In this document: piece by piece, positions 43,460-53,320 of the stretch | How positions within the stretch are numbered: the stretch's first letter is position 1 | Layout: each line of letters opens with the position of its first letter | Assembly (NCBI RefSeq): GCF_047126315.1 | Contig: NZ_CP138953.1 | Location: 744,001-808,000 of the forward strand | Source: Shimia sp022448905 | GTDB taxonomy: Bacteria; Pseudomonadota; Alphaproteobacteria; Rhodobacterales; Rhodobacteraceae | Length of the DNA stretch: 64,000 bases | Reading direction: 5' to 3' | The notes under the pieces: model-generated | The model's input: only the letters and a program-made list of their open reading frames with translations | Database searches by the model: none | What the model was told of the DNA's origin: nothing | Position numbers and translations under genes: made by a program

Positions 43460-44010
43460 GGTTTATTGGATGCCTGCACTACGTCCGCTTTCAGTGCATC
43501 CATGAGTGTCGTCACGGAGGTCGTATAGCGCTCGCTCACGAACTGGCCGTTGTCGTCAAAAGCGTTGCCGCTGTCGGCGATGCCCACTTCTGGGGCCAGG
43601 GTGATGCGGGGACGAAACGCCACAAGGCAGCTGCGCAGCATGGTCTGGGCCCGCACACCCCCAGCACGACCTGCGGCCGCGCTCATCAAGGCGGTGGGTT
43701 TGCCAACCATGGGTTTTTCCCAATGGCGGCTGATCCAATCCAGCGCGTTTTTCAACACGCCGGTGACCGCGCCATTGTATTCTGGGGTGGAGATCAGCAC
43801 CGCGTCGGCCTCGGCAATCTGCTGTACCAACAGTTTCACTTCTTCGGGGATGCCGCTGTTGCTTTCGAGATCGCCGTCATAGAGCGGGAGGTTCAGATTG
43901 GCCTCAACGTAGCTGTCCGCGCCATAGAGCCGGGCGGCTTCGCGCAGCAGTTTGCTGTTGGTGGAGTCCGCGCGTAGCGCGCCAGAAATTCCGAGCAGTT
44001 TGTGAGGCAT
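43456..44010 (-). CDS. NADPH-dependent FMN reductase family protein
   Basis: Flavodoxin-fold reductase of 184 residues (SsuE/ChrR/azoreductase group). Visible are KLLGISGALRADSTNSKLLREA (FMN phosphate loop, residues 4-25) and LISTPEYNGAVTGVLKNALDWISR (about 79-102). Members reduce FMN, quinones or chromate with NADPH. A strong AAGGAGA stands before the ATG. It ends 4 bp inside the converging FAD oxidoreductase gene, without a terminator. Confidence 0.88.
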   Translation of the reverse strand: MPHKLLGISGALRADSTNSKLLREAARLYGADSYVEANLNLPLYDGDLESNSGIPEEVKLLVQQIAEADAVLISTPEYNGAVTGVLKNALDWISRHWEKPMVGKPTALMSAAAGRAGGVRAQTMLRSCLVAFRPRITLAPEVGIADSGNAFDDNGQFVSERYTTSVTTLMDALKADVVQASNKP

Positions 44011-44049
44011 AGACCAATCTCCTTGTTCGCGTGCCCATTACGTAAGGAA

Positions 44050-44077
44050 AAAGGCGCCGCAATCAAGCGACGCCTTT
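44050..44077 (-). terminator. Terminator of the OmpA-like gene
   Basis: AAAGGCG.CGC pairs with GCG.CGCCTTT around a 6-nt loop (one internal mismatch), followed by TTTTTCC on the minus strand. It lies about 30 bp downstream of the OmpA-like lipoprotein gene and before the FMN reductase gene. Confidence 0.75.
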
Positions 44078-44107
44078 CAAACACTGGTTGTGCGATTCTG
44101 CGTTGCC

Positions 44108-44761
44108 TTAAGCGGCGGTGGGCAGGATCACAATTTCCACACGACGGTTCTGGCGGCGTCCGTCTTCGTCGAGGTTGGAGGCAATGGGCTGATCCTCGCC
44201 CCGGCCAATGGTGTCGACCCGGCTGACCGGCACGCCATTGGTGAGCAGCACATCGGCCACCGCATTGGCGCGGCGCTCAGACAGGGTCTGGTTGTGGCTG
44301 GCGGAACCGGTGTTGTCGGTGTGGCCCAGAATTTGCACTGTGCTGTCTGGGTATTTCTCCAGGCTGGTCGCAACCTTCGCAAGATCGTCCTGCAGGCTGG
44401 CGTTCACAGAGTAGCTGTCGACGTCAAACAGGATGTCCTGCGGCAGCGTCAGGATGAGGCGATCACCTGTGTTTTCGATGCGTACGTCGTCATCCAGTTG
44501 GGCCCGCAGTTCGGCCTCTTGCTTGTCGAGCACGTTGCCGATGATGGCGCCAGCCCCCGCGCCAAGGGCGGCACCCATCAACGCGTCGCCATCGGTCACG
44601 GCGGCGATGCCCGCACCAGCCAAGGCGCCAATCAGCGCGCCGTTTTTGGTCTTGCGATATTGGTCACGATCCGCGCCGGATCCGGCCACATAGGCGGGAT
44701 CGGTACAGGCCGTCAGGCCCAGCAAAGCGACGGCGCTCAGGGAAAGGGGAAGTGTCTTCAT
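44108..44761 (-). CDS. OmpA-like peptidoglycan-associated lipoprotein with glycine zipper
   Basis: Envelope lipoprotein of 217 residues: lipobox LTAC at 16-19, a glycine-zipper segment (GALIGALAGAGIAA ... GAALGAGAGAIIG, about 42-78) and a C-terminal OmpA domain with LFDVDSYSVN and LGHTDNTGSASHNQTLSERRANAVADVL, which binds peptidoglycan. It resembles the YiaD/Pal group and is probably held in the outer membrane. No operon partner. Confidence 0.9.
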   Translation of the reverse strand: MKTLPLSLSAVALLGLTACTDPAYVAGSGADRDQYRKTKNGALIGALAGAGIAAVTDGDALMGAALGAGAGAIIGNVLDKQEAELRAQLDDDVRIENTGDRLILTLPQDILFDVDSYSVNASLQDDLAKVATSLEKYPDSTVQILGHTDNTGSASHNQTLSERRANAVADVLLTNGVPVSRVDTIGRGEDQPIASNLDEDGRRQNRRVEIVILPTAA

Positions 44762-44879
44762 CTCGTTGCCTCAAGTATGTATCGCCGTTTGTCGGCTTTT
44801 GCGGCTTGTATACTTGGTTTTGCGGCCTGCCCCAAGCAAAGAGACGGGCGGTATCGGCAAATTGATGCCTAATGTGCGT

Positions 44880-45725
44880 TTAAGCTTCCGCGCGGGCGGA
44901 CTCGTACGCCAGCAGGGCGCGTTTCACTGGCAGGCCCCAGTGATAGCCGCCAAGTCCGCCGGACTTGCGCATGGCGCGGTGGCAGGGGATCAGCCAACTG
45001 ACCGGGTTGCGACCTACAGCTGTGCCGACAGCGCGCACGGCGCGGGGATTGCCAATGCTGCGGGCGATTTCGGCATAGGTGGTAACTTCGCCTGATGGAA
45101 TGCGCATGAGGGCTTCCCAAACTTTGATCTGCAGCGCGGAGCCGATCATGTAGACCGGCACTTTGTCATGGTCGGCCTGTTCCGCTTGGTAGGCGGCAAG
45201 CACCCAGGGGCGCAAAAACATCGGATCTTCGACAAAATTGGCATTGGGCCAGCGGGAGAAGAGATCTTCCATGGTGGCCTCTGCGCCGGTTTCGGCTGCA
45301 AAGCCAATGCCACAAATGCCTTTTTCTGTACCCGTGACCAGCGAGAGGCCAAAGGGGCTGTCAAACCAGCCCCAATAGATGGTCAGCCCCTCGCCGCGTT
45401 TGGCGTAGTCGCCGGGGCTCATGGCTTCCCAGCGCAAGAAGAGGTCATGCAGCCGGCCGGAGCCTGACAGCCCCACCGAATTGGCCGTGTCCAAAGTGGT
45501 GAAGTGGTCGTGCAGCAGAACCTTGGCGTGGCCCAAGGTCAGATATTGTTGGAATCTTTTGGGGGAGACGCCTGCCCAGCGTGTGAACAGGCGCTGGAAG
45601 TGGGCAGGACTCATGCCCATGGCTTTGGACAGCTCTTCGAGGGACATGTTTTCACCGCCCTGATCGATCAGTTCAATTGCGCGGCGCATGACGTTGTAGT
45701 GATAGCCTTCGGTCATGTCATTCAT
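44880..45725 (-). CDS. AraC-type regulator fused to methylated-DNA-cysteine methyltransferase
   Basis: Ada-like repair protein of 281 residues lacking the N-terminal zinc/phosphotriester domain. It has an AraC helix-turn-helix (SLEELSKAMGMSPAHFQRLFTRWAGVSPKRF, about residues 27-57) and the O6-alkylguanine-DNA methyltransferase domain with the acceptor Cys in VSWLIPCHRAM (about 242-252). The ATG at 45725 is preferred since GGAG stands 8 nt upstream; the frame also has a GTG at 45734. Divergent from the TetR gene. Confidence 0.9.
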   Translation of the reverse strand: MNDMTEGYHYNVMRRAIELIDQGGENMSLEELSKAMGMSPAHFQRLFTRWAGVSPKRFQQYLTLGHAKVLLHDHFTTLDTANSVGLSGSGRLHDLFLRWEAMSPGDYAKRGEGLTIYWGWFDSPFGLSLVTGTEKGICGIGFAAETGAEATMEDLFSRWPNANFVEDPMFLRPWVLAAYQAEQADHDKVPVYMIGSALQIKVWEALMRIPSGEVTTYAEIARSIGNPRAVRAVGTAVGRNPVSWLIPCHRAMRKSGGLGGYHWGLPVKRALLAYESARAEA

Positions 45726-45804
45726 CGGTCGCACTCCTGTCTTGAGCGTATCCTAGATGGCAGGTGGGGGTGCGGCGACCCGAAAATTGCGCAAAGGGTG
45801 CCCC

Positions 45805-45843
45805 TTGACTTCGCGTGAAAAAATGAGACATCTATGTCTCATG
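45805..45843 (+). promoter_or_regulatory. Promoter and 20-bp palindromic operator over the TetR start codon
   Basis: A perfect dyad ATGAGACAT-CT-ATGTCTCAT spans 45823-45842. A TTGACT at 45805-45810 stands 17 nt before ACATCT (45828-45833), so the -10 region lies inside the dyad and transcription would begin at about the ATG at 45841. This suggests autoregulation by the TetR protein and a leaderless mRNA; no Shine-Dalgarno is present before 45841. Confidence 0.65.
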
Positions 45844-46389
45844 TTGAAAAAATCAGAAGCCAAAATCATTGAGGCGGGATTCTCCGTCTTCTCCGCAAAT
45901 CCCACAGCCACATTGGCGGATGTCGCCAAAGAAGCGGGTGTGGGGCGTGCGACATTGCATCGCCATTACGCCGGCCGCGAGGACCTCATGGCCGCGTTGG
46001 CCATAGTGGCCATGCGGGAACTGGATGAGGCCATTGAGGCCGCCACCGAGGACTCGCCCAACTATACCGAAGCGTTGCGCCAGAGTTTGGAGGCGATCAT
46101 CCCACTGGCCGACCGGCAGATGTTCCTGGCCAACGAGCCGTTAGATCATGTGCCGGAGGTTCTGGAAGCCTACACGCAACAACTGGAGGAAACCGCAGAG
46201 GCCGTTGACGCGGCGAAAGAGGAAGGTGGGTTTGATGCCGATGTGCCAACCGCCTGGATCGTGCAGGCGATTGAAACGCTGACCTATGCCGCCTGGACTG
46301 TGGTGCGGGATGGCGATGCTACGCCTGAGGAGGCTGCGGCGCTGGCCTGGCGCACGTTGCAGTCGGGTTTAACGGGAGGAGCAAAATGA
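45841..46389 (+). CDS. TetR family transcriptional regulator
   Basis: Repressor of 182 residues. The N-terminal helix-turn-helix is visible as KIIEAGFSVFSANPTATLADVAKEAGVGRATLHRHYAGREDLM (about 6-48); the rest is an all-helical ligand domain. The start at ATG 45841 lies at the edge of a palindromic operator that probably binds this protein. It is coupled by overlap (ATGA) to the sterol desaturase-like gene, the likely regulated function. Ligand unknown. Confidence 0.87.
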   Translation: MLKKSEAKIIEAGFSVFSANPTATLADVAKEAGVGRATLHRHYAGREDLMAALAIVAMRELDEAIEAATEDSPNYTEALRQSLEAIIPLADRQMFLANEPLDHVPEVLEAYTQQLEETAEAVDAAKEEGGFDADVPTAWIVQAIETLTYAAWTVVRDGDATPEEAAALAWRTLQSGLTGGAK

Positions 46390-47228
46390 TACCGGAGCAG
46401 TTTATCGGATTGGCCGAGCAGGTGGACGAGGTGTTCTTTCTGATCGGGGTGGCGATCTTGGTGATCGAGATTGCAGAAGCCTGGTTCAAAGGGTCTTTGA
46501 AGGGCAAAACCTGGCTTGAGATGTTGGCGAGTGCGTCGACACAGGTGCCTTATCTGTTGCTGGAAGCAACAATGATGACGGCGCTCTATTTTGGGCTCTA
46601 CGTCTTTAGCGAAACCGTGGTGCGCTGGCATGTGCCAACCACATTGCCGTGGATTGTTCTGGCCGTGGTGATTGCTGATCTGACCTACTATTGGGAGCAT
46701 CGGATTGCGCACCGGGTGCGGATCCTTTGGACGCAGCACGCGGTGCATCACTCCAGTCGAGATTATAACATTGTAACGGCGGTGCGTTTTGGTCCGCTGG
46801 AAAGCCTGTGGTCCTTCACTGCACATATTCCCATGATATTTGTTGGGTTCAGCCCAGATGTGGTTTTGGGATCGGTGATCCTTGTGCAGGCCTATCAGAC
46901 CTGGTTGCACACCGAGTTGATAGGCAAGTTGGGGCCGCTGGAGTGGGTGTTGAACACGCCGAGCCATCACCGGGTGCACCATGGGTGTGACAACAAATAT
47001 CTGGACAAGAACTACGGGGGCATCCTGATCATCTGGGACCGGCTGTTTGGCAGCTTTCAAGTGGAGGAAGAGCGTCCGCGCTATGGGTTGACCACTGATT
47101 TTGACAGTCAGAATCCGGTCAAGGTTTGGTTCTCAGAACTGCCTGGACTGTGGCGCGACATCAAACGTGCCAAGACCGGACGAGAGCTGTGGGGGCGGCT
47201 GTTTGGACCGCCGGGCTGGAAACCATAA
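46386..47228 (+). CDS. Sterol desaturase/fatty acid hydroxylase family protein
   Basis: Integral membrane di-iron oxygenase of 280 residues. The His clusters typical of the family are HRIAHRV (about 103-109), HAVHHSS (about 118-124) and NTPSHHRVHHG (about 194-204), between hydrophobic segments. Such enzymes hydroxylate or desaturate lipids. Its substrate is unknown; co-translation with the TetR regulator suggests inducible lipid modification or detoxification. Confidence 0.88.
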   Translation: MIPEQFIGLAEQVDEVFFLIGVAILVIEIAEAWFKGSLKGKTWLEMLASASTQVPYLLLEATMMTALYFGLYVFSETVVRWHVPTTLPWIVLAVVIADLTYYWEHRIAHRVRILWTQHAVHHSSRDYNIVTAVRFGPLESLWSFTAHIPMIFVGFSPDVVLGSVILVQAYQTWLHTELIGKLGPLEWVLNTPSHHRVHHGCDNKYLDKNYGGILIIWDRLFGSFQVEEERPRYGLTTDFDSQNPVKVWFSELPGLWRDIKRAKTGRELWGRLFGPPGWKP

Positions 47229-47324
47229 ATCTATTGAAACGAGGGGGTGGGTTGCGAAGACCCGCCCCCGTCACCTATGTAGCGCGCAACCGATGTTGAA
47301 ACGTGCAATTTTGAGATCCCATCC

Positions 47325-48104
<780 letters not shown>

Positions 48105-48119
48105 CGTCCCTTAGGCGGC

Positions 48120-49829
48120 TTAGAAGCTGACTTTGACGTTGCCCTCATAGATCATCTCGCCTTCAAACCAGGTTTGGTTGACCACCGCGCCGTGGATTTG
48201 GTTGAGCGGGATGTCAAACAGATTGCGGTCCAGCACAATAAAGTTGGCGCGTTTGCCGGGGCGGATGGAGCCGATTTCCTCCTCCATGAACATCGCATAG
48301 GCCCCACCCATGGTGTAGGCCTTGATCGCTTGCTCCAGCGAGATATGGCTGTCGGTGCCCAAAAGCACGCCATTGGGGCCGTCTCCGGGCGCGCGGCGTG
48401 TGACCAGCGTTTCGAGGTTTGTCCATGGATCGGCCTGCGCCTGATTCCAATCAGATCCAATAGCCACATTCACTCCAGACCGCAGGATCGGGCCAATGCG
48501 CAAGACGGTTTGCAGCATCTCCGGGCCCAGATCGGCCTCTGCCGCGTCGATGATTGGGCGCGGAAACCAGAAGGACGGGGAAAACTCCATCACCACATTG
48601 CCGTACTTCATCCGGTCGATGTCGGCGGTGTCGATGATCACATTGTGCGCCACGTGATTGCGCAGGGCACGCACCTTTTCCACACCGTTCTGCTGCATCG
48701 AAAGCTCGGTGCCCTCAAGAACAATTTCCGTGCCGCGATCCCCGGTGGAGTGCACCATCACGCCAAAACCACGGGCGTTATAGTCAACAATTTTCCGGCG
48801 CAGTTTTTCCGGCGGGGTCATGGGTAGGCCGTTGTAGTCGGTGCCCGGATAAGTCTCTTTGATCAGCATGGTGCGGCCAAAGGGAACGCCATCTGCAAAC
48901 AGCTTCACACCATCGATGCGCACATGGTCGGTCTCATACTGTTCCGGGTTCTCAAACAAGGCTTCGTTGGAGTAGAGGCGGTAAAAATCGACCTCATAGG
49001 GTGTCATTGAGACCTGCATTTTCAGCAGGCCTTCTTCGTCCATACGTTTGAGCCCGTTGACCCAGTTCTCGTCTCCCTGCGCCACTTTGATGCCGGTGAT
49101 GCCCATCGAGGACAGGCGCGGCATCACATCGGTGGCCGCCTGATAGAGGTCGTCTTCGGCATAATTGGGGGAGTGTTTGAACACTTCCTGCATGGCCGTT
49201 TCATAGAGCAGCCCATTGATCGCACCGTCCTCCGTGCGGCCAAAATAGCCGCCTACTGGATCGAGGGTGTCGTTGGTAATGCCTGCCATCTCCAAGGCTT
49301 TGCTGTTGGCAATGGCGATGTGGCCTGTCTCATCCTCGATCACCACGGGGCGGTCGGGCACAATCGCGTCGAGATAGGCAGAATTCAGTGGTGTTTCGGT
49401 GAAGGTGCTCCAAGAGAAGGCCGCGCCAATGATCCAGGGTTTGTCTGGAACGGAGGCGGCATAGGTTTTGATCTTGGCGTCAAACTGTTCCGGCGTCACG
49501 GGAACGGCGGCAGAGGTGGAGAAGTCTACGTTTTCGATCAGTTGGGAGCGCAAAGGGTGTATGTGGGCGTCAATCATGCCCGGCATGGCGAAGCGGCCGC
49601 CCAGATCGACCACCTTGGTGTCTGGCCCTTTTAGGGCGGCAATCGTATCGGCGTCGCCGACTTTCACAAAGCGCCCGTCGATGATTGCGGTGGCTTCGGC
49701 CCAGGGTTGGCCTTCTTCAACGGTATAGATTTTTGCGTTGGTGATGATGGTGTCGGCGATTTGGGCCATCGCAGGCATGGCGGTCAAAGTGCAGGACACC
49801 AGTGTTACAAAGGGCAGGGGGCGGATCAT
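48120..49829 (-). CDS. Exported amidohydrolase (YtcJ-like)
   Basis: Metal-dependent hydrolase of 569 residues with a signal peptide (MIRPLPFVTLVSCTLTAMPAMAQ). The amidohydrolase motifs are GMIDAHIHPL (HxH, about 82-91), AHNVIIDTADID, and AIGSDWNQAQADPW (catalytic Asp, about 462-475). The YtcJ-like group usually acts on amides or N-acyl compounds; the substrate is unknown. ATG 49829 is chosen because it gives the signal peptide directly. It converges with the sodium channel gene. Confidence 0.85.
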   Translation of the reverse strand: MIRPLPFVTLVSCTLTAMPAMAQIADTIITNAKIYTVEEGQPWAEATAIIDGRFVKVGDADTIAALKGPDTKVVDLGGRFAMPGMIDAHIHPLRSQLIENVDFSTSAAVPVTPEQFDAKIKTYAASVPDKPWIIGAAFSWSTFTETPLNSAYLDAIVPDRPVVIEDETGHIAIANSKALEMAGITNDTLDPVGGYFGRTEDGAINGLLYETAMQEVFKHSPNYAEDDLYQAATDVMPRLSSMGITGIKVAQGDENWVNGLKRMDEEGLLKMQVSMTPYEVDFYRLYSNEALFENPEQYETDHVRIDGVKLFADGVPFGRTMLIKETYPGTDYNGLPMTPPEKLRRKIVDYNARGFGVMVHSTGDRGTEIVLEGTELSMQQNGVEKVRALRNHVAHNVIIDTADIDRMKYGNVVMEFSPSFWFPRPIIDAAEADLGPEMLQTVLRIGPILRSGVNVAIGSDWNQAQADPWTNLETLVTRRAPGDGPNGVLLGTDSHISLEQAIKAYTMGGAYAMFMEEEIGSIRPGKRANFIVLDRNLFDIPLNQIHGAVVNQTWFEGEMIYEGNVKVSF

Positions 49830-49933
49830 GGCTAAACTCACACTCAAATGCTCAAATAGATGCGGATTTTGTGGCAATGCTGCTGAAGCATTTCAATAGG
49901 CAGAAAGCGCAGAAGAGATTTGGACACAAAAAA

Positions 49934-49960
49934 GCCGCCGAGGATGTGGTCTTCGGCGGC
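49934..49960 (-). terminator. Terminator of the NDUFA9-like gene
   Basis: An 11-bp stem (GCCGCCGAGGA / TCTTCGGCGGC, with G-U pairing) is followed by seven T on the minus strand. It also carries ATTTTT on the plus strand. It lies 22 bp after the NDUFA9-like stop. Confidence 0.82.
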
Positions 49961-49981
49961 ATTTTTGGGAAACGAACCCGG

Positions 49982-50962
49982 TCACATTTTGAGGTTACGG
50001 GCTGAGTCCTTGATCGCATCATATTGGCCTGAAGGGCGGAAACGCCAAAGATAGTCAGGCATGATCGCTTCTGGTGCGAGGGGCTTGATGCCAAGCGCGT
50101 CAAAGCCTTGAGCATCGTCGCTGACCACGTTGTCTTTCTTAAGCATCTTGAGCTGGTCTTTGGTGATCACAGAGTTGTGGAACAGACCAAAAGTCAGCGC
50201 CTGCAGAAGGCCAAATCCAGTGGCCATCAGGCCGCCGACAAAAAATGGCAGGTTGGCGACCAGCTTACGGCGGTGGATAACCTTCAGCATCTCAGAGACC
50301 CAGCCGCGCAGGCTGTCGACCTCTGGGCCGCCCAGTTCAAAGGTGCCCGACGCCTCACCTTTGATGCCCTTCACGGCTGCTTGCGCCACGTCATCCACAT
50401 AAACCGGCTGGAACTTGGTCTCGCCGCCCACAAGTGGCAGCACCGGGCCGAGGCGGGACATAGACGCGAAGCGGTTGAAGAACTCGTCGTCCTGACCAAA
50501 GATCACCGAGGGCCGCAGGATCATGGCATTGGGCATGTGTTGCAGTACGCCCTCTTCGCCCAGGGCTTTGGATTGGGCATATTCGCTGTCGCTGTCTTTG
50601 TCGGCGCCGATGGCAGAGATATGCACCATGCTCTCGACACCTTCGGCGGCGGCGATGCGGGCAATGCGCTCGGCCCCTTCGTGCTGCACAGCATCAAAGG
50701 TGTTTTTGCCACGGTCTGACAGGATGCCCACGCAGTTCACCACAGCGTCAGAGCCTTGCATGACCGCCTTTACGGAGGCGTCATCGCGGATGTTGCAGAA
50801 GACAGGCTCCACCTGGCCCACCGAGCCGTAAGGCTTCACAAACATTGCTTCATTGGGGCGACGTACCGCGACCCGTACAAGCCAGCCTTCTTTTGCCATG
50901 CGACGGGCGATGTGACGTCCGACAAAGCCGGAACCGCCAAAGATGGTGACAAGTTTGGACAT
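49982..50962 (-). CDS. NDUFA9-like NAD(P)-binding protein (complex I-associated)
   Basis: Atypical short-chain dehydrogenase fold of 326 residues: VTIFGGSGFVGRHIARRMA (NAD(P) site, residues 4-22), VEPVFCNIRDDASV, VNCVGILSDRG and SAIGADKDSDSEYAQSKALGEE. This matches the bacterial relatives of the mitochondrial complex I accessory subunit NDUFA9. Alphaproteobacterial members copurify with or sit near complex I. The ATG at 50962 has GGAGG upstream, so the longer frame to 51097 is not used. Confidence 0.85.
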   Translation of the reverse strand: MSKLVTIFGGSGFVGRHIARRMAKEGWLVRVAVRRPNEAMFVKPYGSVGQVEPVFCNIRDDASVKAVMQGSDAVVNCVGILSDRGKNTFDAVQHEGAERIARIAAAEGVESMVHISAIGADKDSDSEYAQSKALGEEGVLQHMPNAMILRPSVIFGQDDEFFNRFASMSRLGPVLPLVGGETKFQPVYVDDVAQAAVKGIKGEASGTFELGGPEVDSLRGWVSEMLKVIHRRKLVANLPFFVGGLMATGFGLLQALTFGLFHNSVITKDQLKMLKKDNVVSDDAQGFDALGIKPLAPEAIMPDYLWRFRPSGQYDAIKDSARNLKM

Positions 50963-51138
50963 GGGTTGCCTCCAAGGTAGACCATTTAGAAATGGGATAG
51001 CGCCGACGGCGTTTCGGAACAAGCAACAAAGGCGCGACCGCGACAAGAAACCCCTGTGTTTTTTGTGGAATTTGACGGGGCTTGGGGCCGTCTTCATTTG
51101 CGCAGGGGAGAAAAAACAAAAAAGGTTCTAGAATCGCG

Positions 51139-51166
51139 TTGACACCCCCCCCGGCTAGGCTTAAAC
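51139..51166 (+). promoter_or_regulatory. Probable promoter of the tRNA-Leu gene
   Basis: A perfect TTGACA (51139-51144) is followed after 16 nt by TTAAAC (51161-51166), a weak -10. It places the start site about 13 nt before the mature tRNA. Confidence 0.5.
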
Positions 51167-51185
51167 GCCTGTCTCATCAACCCGT

Positions 51186-51272
51186 GCCCAGATGGCGGAA
51201 TTGGTAGACGCGCTAGCTTCAGGTGCTAGTGTCCGTATGGACGTGGAGGTTCGAGTCCTCTTCTGGGCACCA
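51186..51272 (+). tRNA. tRNA-Leu (anticodon CAG)
   Basis: Class II tRNA of 87 nt including encoded CCA. The acceptor stem pairs GCCCAGA with TCTGGGC, followed by A-CCA. The anticodon stem CTAGC/GCTAG holds the loop TTCAGGT with anticodon CAG at 51220-51222 (reads CUG). A long variable arm (GTCC..GGAC) and the T-arm GAGG-TTCGAGT-CCTC are present, as expected of tRNA-Leu. The accessory region of the window begins directly downstream. Confidence 0.97.
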
Positions 51273-51458
51273 CTTTTTCGATAGAATTACTATTTTTCAA
51301 ATACTTGCGGTGTTGCGGCTATTTTGTTCCCCTAATACTCCCCATTTTTGTTGGGATTGCTTGAAGCAAGTCGGGGCAGGAAAAGCACTCTAAAGTCAAG
51401 GTTGCTCACTCGTCGCCTGCTCCAAGGATTCGTCAAAGGTTATTTGACAATGCACTAG

Positions 51459-52286
51459 GGTCAGGACCCATTGATTTCCGTCTAATGGCATGATTCACGG
51501 TTTGAAAACGAGCGGTGAACATGTCTGATCTTTTCTGGTTGACGGACGCGCAGATGGCGCGTCTTGAGCCCTTCTTTCCTAAATCCCACGGCAAACCACG
51601 CGTCGATGATCGACGTGTCTTGAGCGGGATATCTTTATTAATCGCAATGGGTTGCGGTGGCGCGATGCACCTGCGGAGTACGGGCCGCACAAGACGCTGT
51701 ACAACCGTTGGAAGCGTTGGAGCGACAAAGGTATCTTCGCGCAGATGATGGTAGGTCTGGCTGCCGAACACGGCGAAGAGAGGGCTGTGATGATTGACGC
51801 CACCTACCTCAAGGCTCACCGAACCGCGACCAGTTTGGGCGTCAAAAAGGGGGGCGAGGACGCCTGATTGGCCGAACCAAGGGCGGTATGAATACCAAGC
51901 TGCACGCCATCTGCGACAGCCGGGGACGCCCTCTCAACCTGTTCGTTACAGCCGGGCAAGTCAGCGACTACATCGGCGCGCGGGCATTGGTGAGCAGATT
52001 GCCCAAAGTGGACTGGCTGCTTGGAGATCGGGGTTATGACGCCGATTGGTTCCGAGAAGCGTTGAAAGACAAAGGGATACGCGCTTGCATCCCTGGTCGA
52101 AAGCGGCGCAAAAAGACTGTAAAGTACGATAAGCGCCGCTACAAACGGCGCAACCAGATCGAAATCATGTTCGGCAGGTTGAAGGATTGGCGGCGTGTCG
52201 CAACTCGATACGACAGATGCCCGAAGGTCTTCCTGTCCGCCATCGCCCTCGCAGCTCTCGTTATTTACTGGCTATGAGTCCTGACC
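51459..52286 (+). mobile_element. IS5-family insertion sequence, inactive copy
   Basis: An 828-bp element bounded by inverted repeats GGTCAGGAC(C/T)CAT and flanked by a 4-bp direct repeat CTAG (51455-51458 and 52287-52290), which fits the YTAR target preference of IS5-type elements. It holds one transposase gene in broken frames. The intact flanking duplication shows that the boundaries are complete. Confidence 0.88.
51521..52277 (+). pseudogene. IS5-family transposase, two frame changes
   Basis: DDE transposase in three frames. The first piece begins MSDLFWLTDAQMARLEPFFP and ends its proper reading near 51635. The expected continuation NGLRWRDAPAEYGPHKTLYNRW lies in the -1 frame, which looks like a 1-nt deletion near GGGATATCTTT. 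The second change, again -1, is at AAAAAGGGGGGC (about 51844), a slippery run of the kind used for programmed frameshifting in IS5 relatives; the catalytic end with LLGDRGYDADWFREAL continues to 52277. Because the first break is not at a slippery site, the copy is probably dead. Confidence 0.82.
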
Positions 52287-52398
52287 CTAGCAAGTAAAGA
52301 GTTCCTATGGTCTCGCCTTGGGTCGTCGCTGGTAGAAAAACTTCGCCAAATAACTGGGCCCTGACCGCCAAGGTGAGAGTCCAGAGTCAGCGCGTGCT

Positions 52399-53250
52399 TC
52401 ACAAATCAAATGTTGAGTCCGACACAAGTGGAATTGGCTCATCGAAGACCCAAAGCGAAGAATTAGACGCAATGTAGTTATCAGCGTTGGCTACGTCTTC
52501 GATCATCCCTATCTCCATTGAATCGGATTGAGGTTGAATTGACATGGGCGCAAAAACAAACTTCTCGGCGCTTAGCGTGCCTTGCTGTTCAGCCACCGGC
52601 ACCGGAAAAAGATCTGGGTCGAGAGTGAAAGTGCGGGAGTACACTTCGGAGTCCTGTCCACTCTGGTGGTTTCCGTCCCAGGTGACCACGAAGCTGCCAT
52701 TGGTGAGGACGGCAACAGAGACGTTGTCTGGATTGCCCAATGCGTATTCGTTCACGAGAATGGGGTCGCCGTGAGGCTGCCTCTGCGCATCGACCACTTG
52801 GGCAAACACACCGTTGCGTATTCCATCTTCGTGCCAAACCGCCACGTAGCCTCCGCCTGGTAGGCCCGCTACTTCAATGTCCTGTGGCTTGGCGTTGTTA
52901 GGAAGCGTTTCATCTGCTGCCAGCTCAACTGGCGCACCTACGGCGTTCCCGGAGGCATCAAACATCTGGGCGGAGAGATCGCTGGCGCTTTGCCTTGCGA
53001 CAACTACAAACCCGTCGGTCGCGAGTTCAGCCACTTCTAGGTAACCGAAGCCTTGCAAATTGTCAGTATCGACAGTGTTAGGGGAGCCAATGGCGGCGCC
53101 GTTATCTGCGTAGAGCTGATTTACCAATCCAGTCCCGTTATTCCAGATTGCAACCGAACCACCACCTTCGAGAGTGGAAACACTGAAAGTTGCTGTACTG
53201 GCGTAAGCGTCTGACGTCTGACGCTTACACCCAGAGCTAATTGTCCGGTT
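52399..53250 (-). pseudogene. 5'-truncated remnant of a repetitive surface or secreted protein
   Basis: The open frame has no credible start: it runs from a stop at about 53251 and contains only a TTG at 53127. The text shows about four copies of a 45-residue unit of the pattern hhh..L..GG.hV.W.......h..Q.h.A.G...G.p, as in TFSVSTLEGGGSVAIW, VAELATDGFVVVAR, VAGLPGGGYVAVWHEDG and VAVLTNGSFVVTWDG. Such units are common in large RTX-type or adhesin proteins of roseobacters. No GGxGxD repeats remain. It is probably the 3' end of a large gene cut during assembly of this island. Confidence 0.5.
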
Positions 53251-53320
53251 TTAGATCTGTTCATGCAATGATTTTGTTGAAAGAGAACTGTCATTTTTTT
53301 GACACTAGAAAATGTAATAC

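Noticed and set aside
51186..51272. Attachment site duplication of the tRNA-Leu 3' end further right
   Set aside because: I looked for a second copy of the T-arm and acceptor sequence to the window end and saw none, and there is no tyrosine integrase gene; the target may be coincidental.
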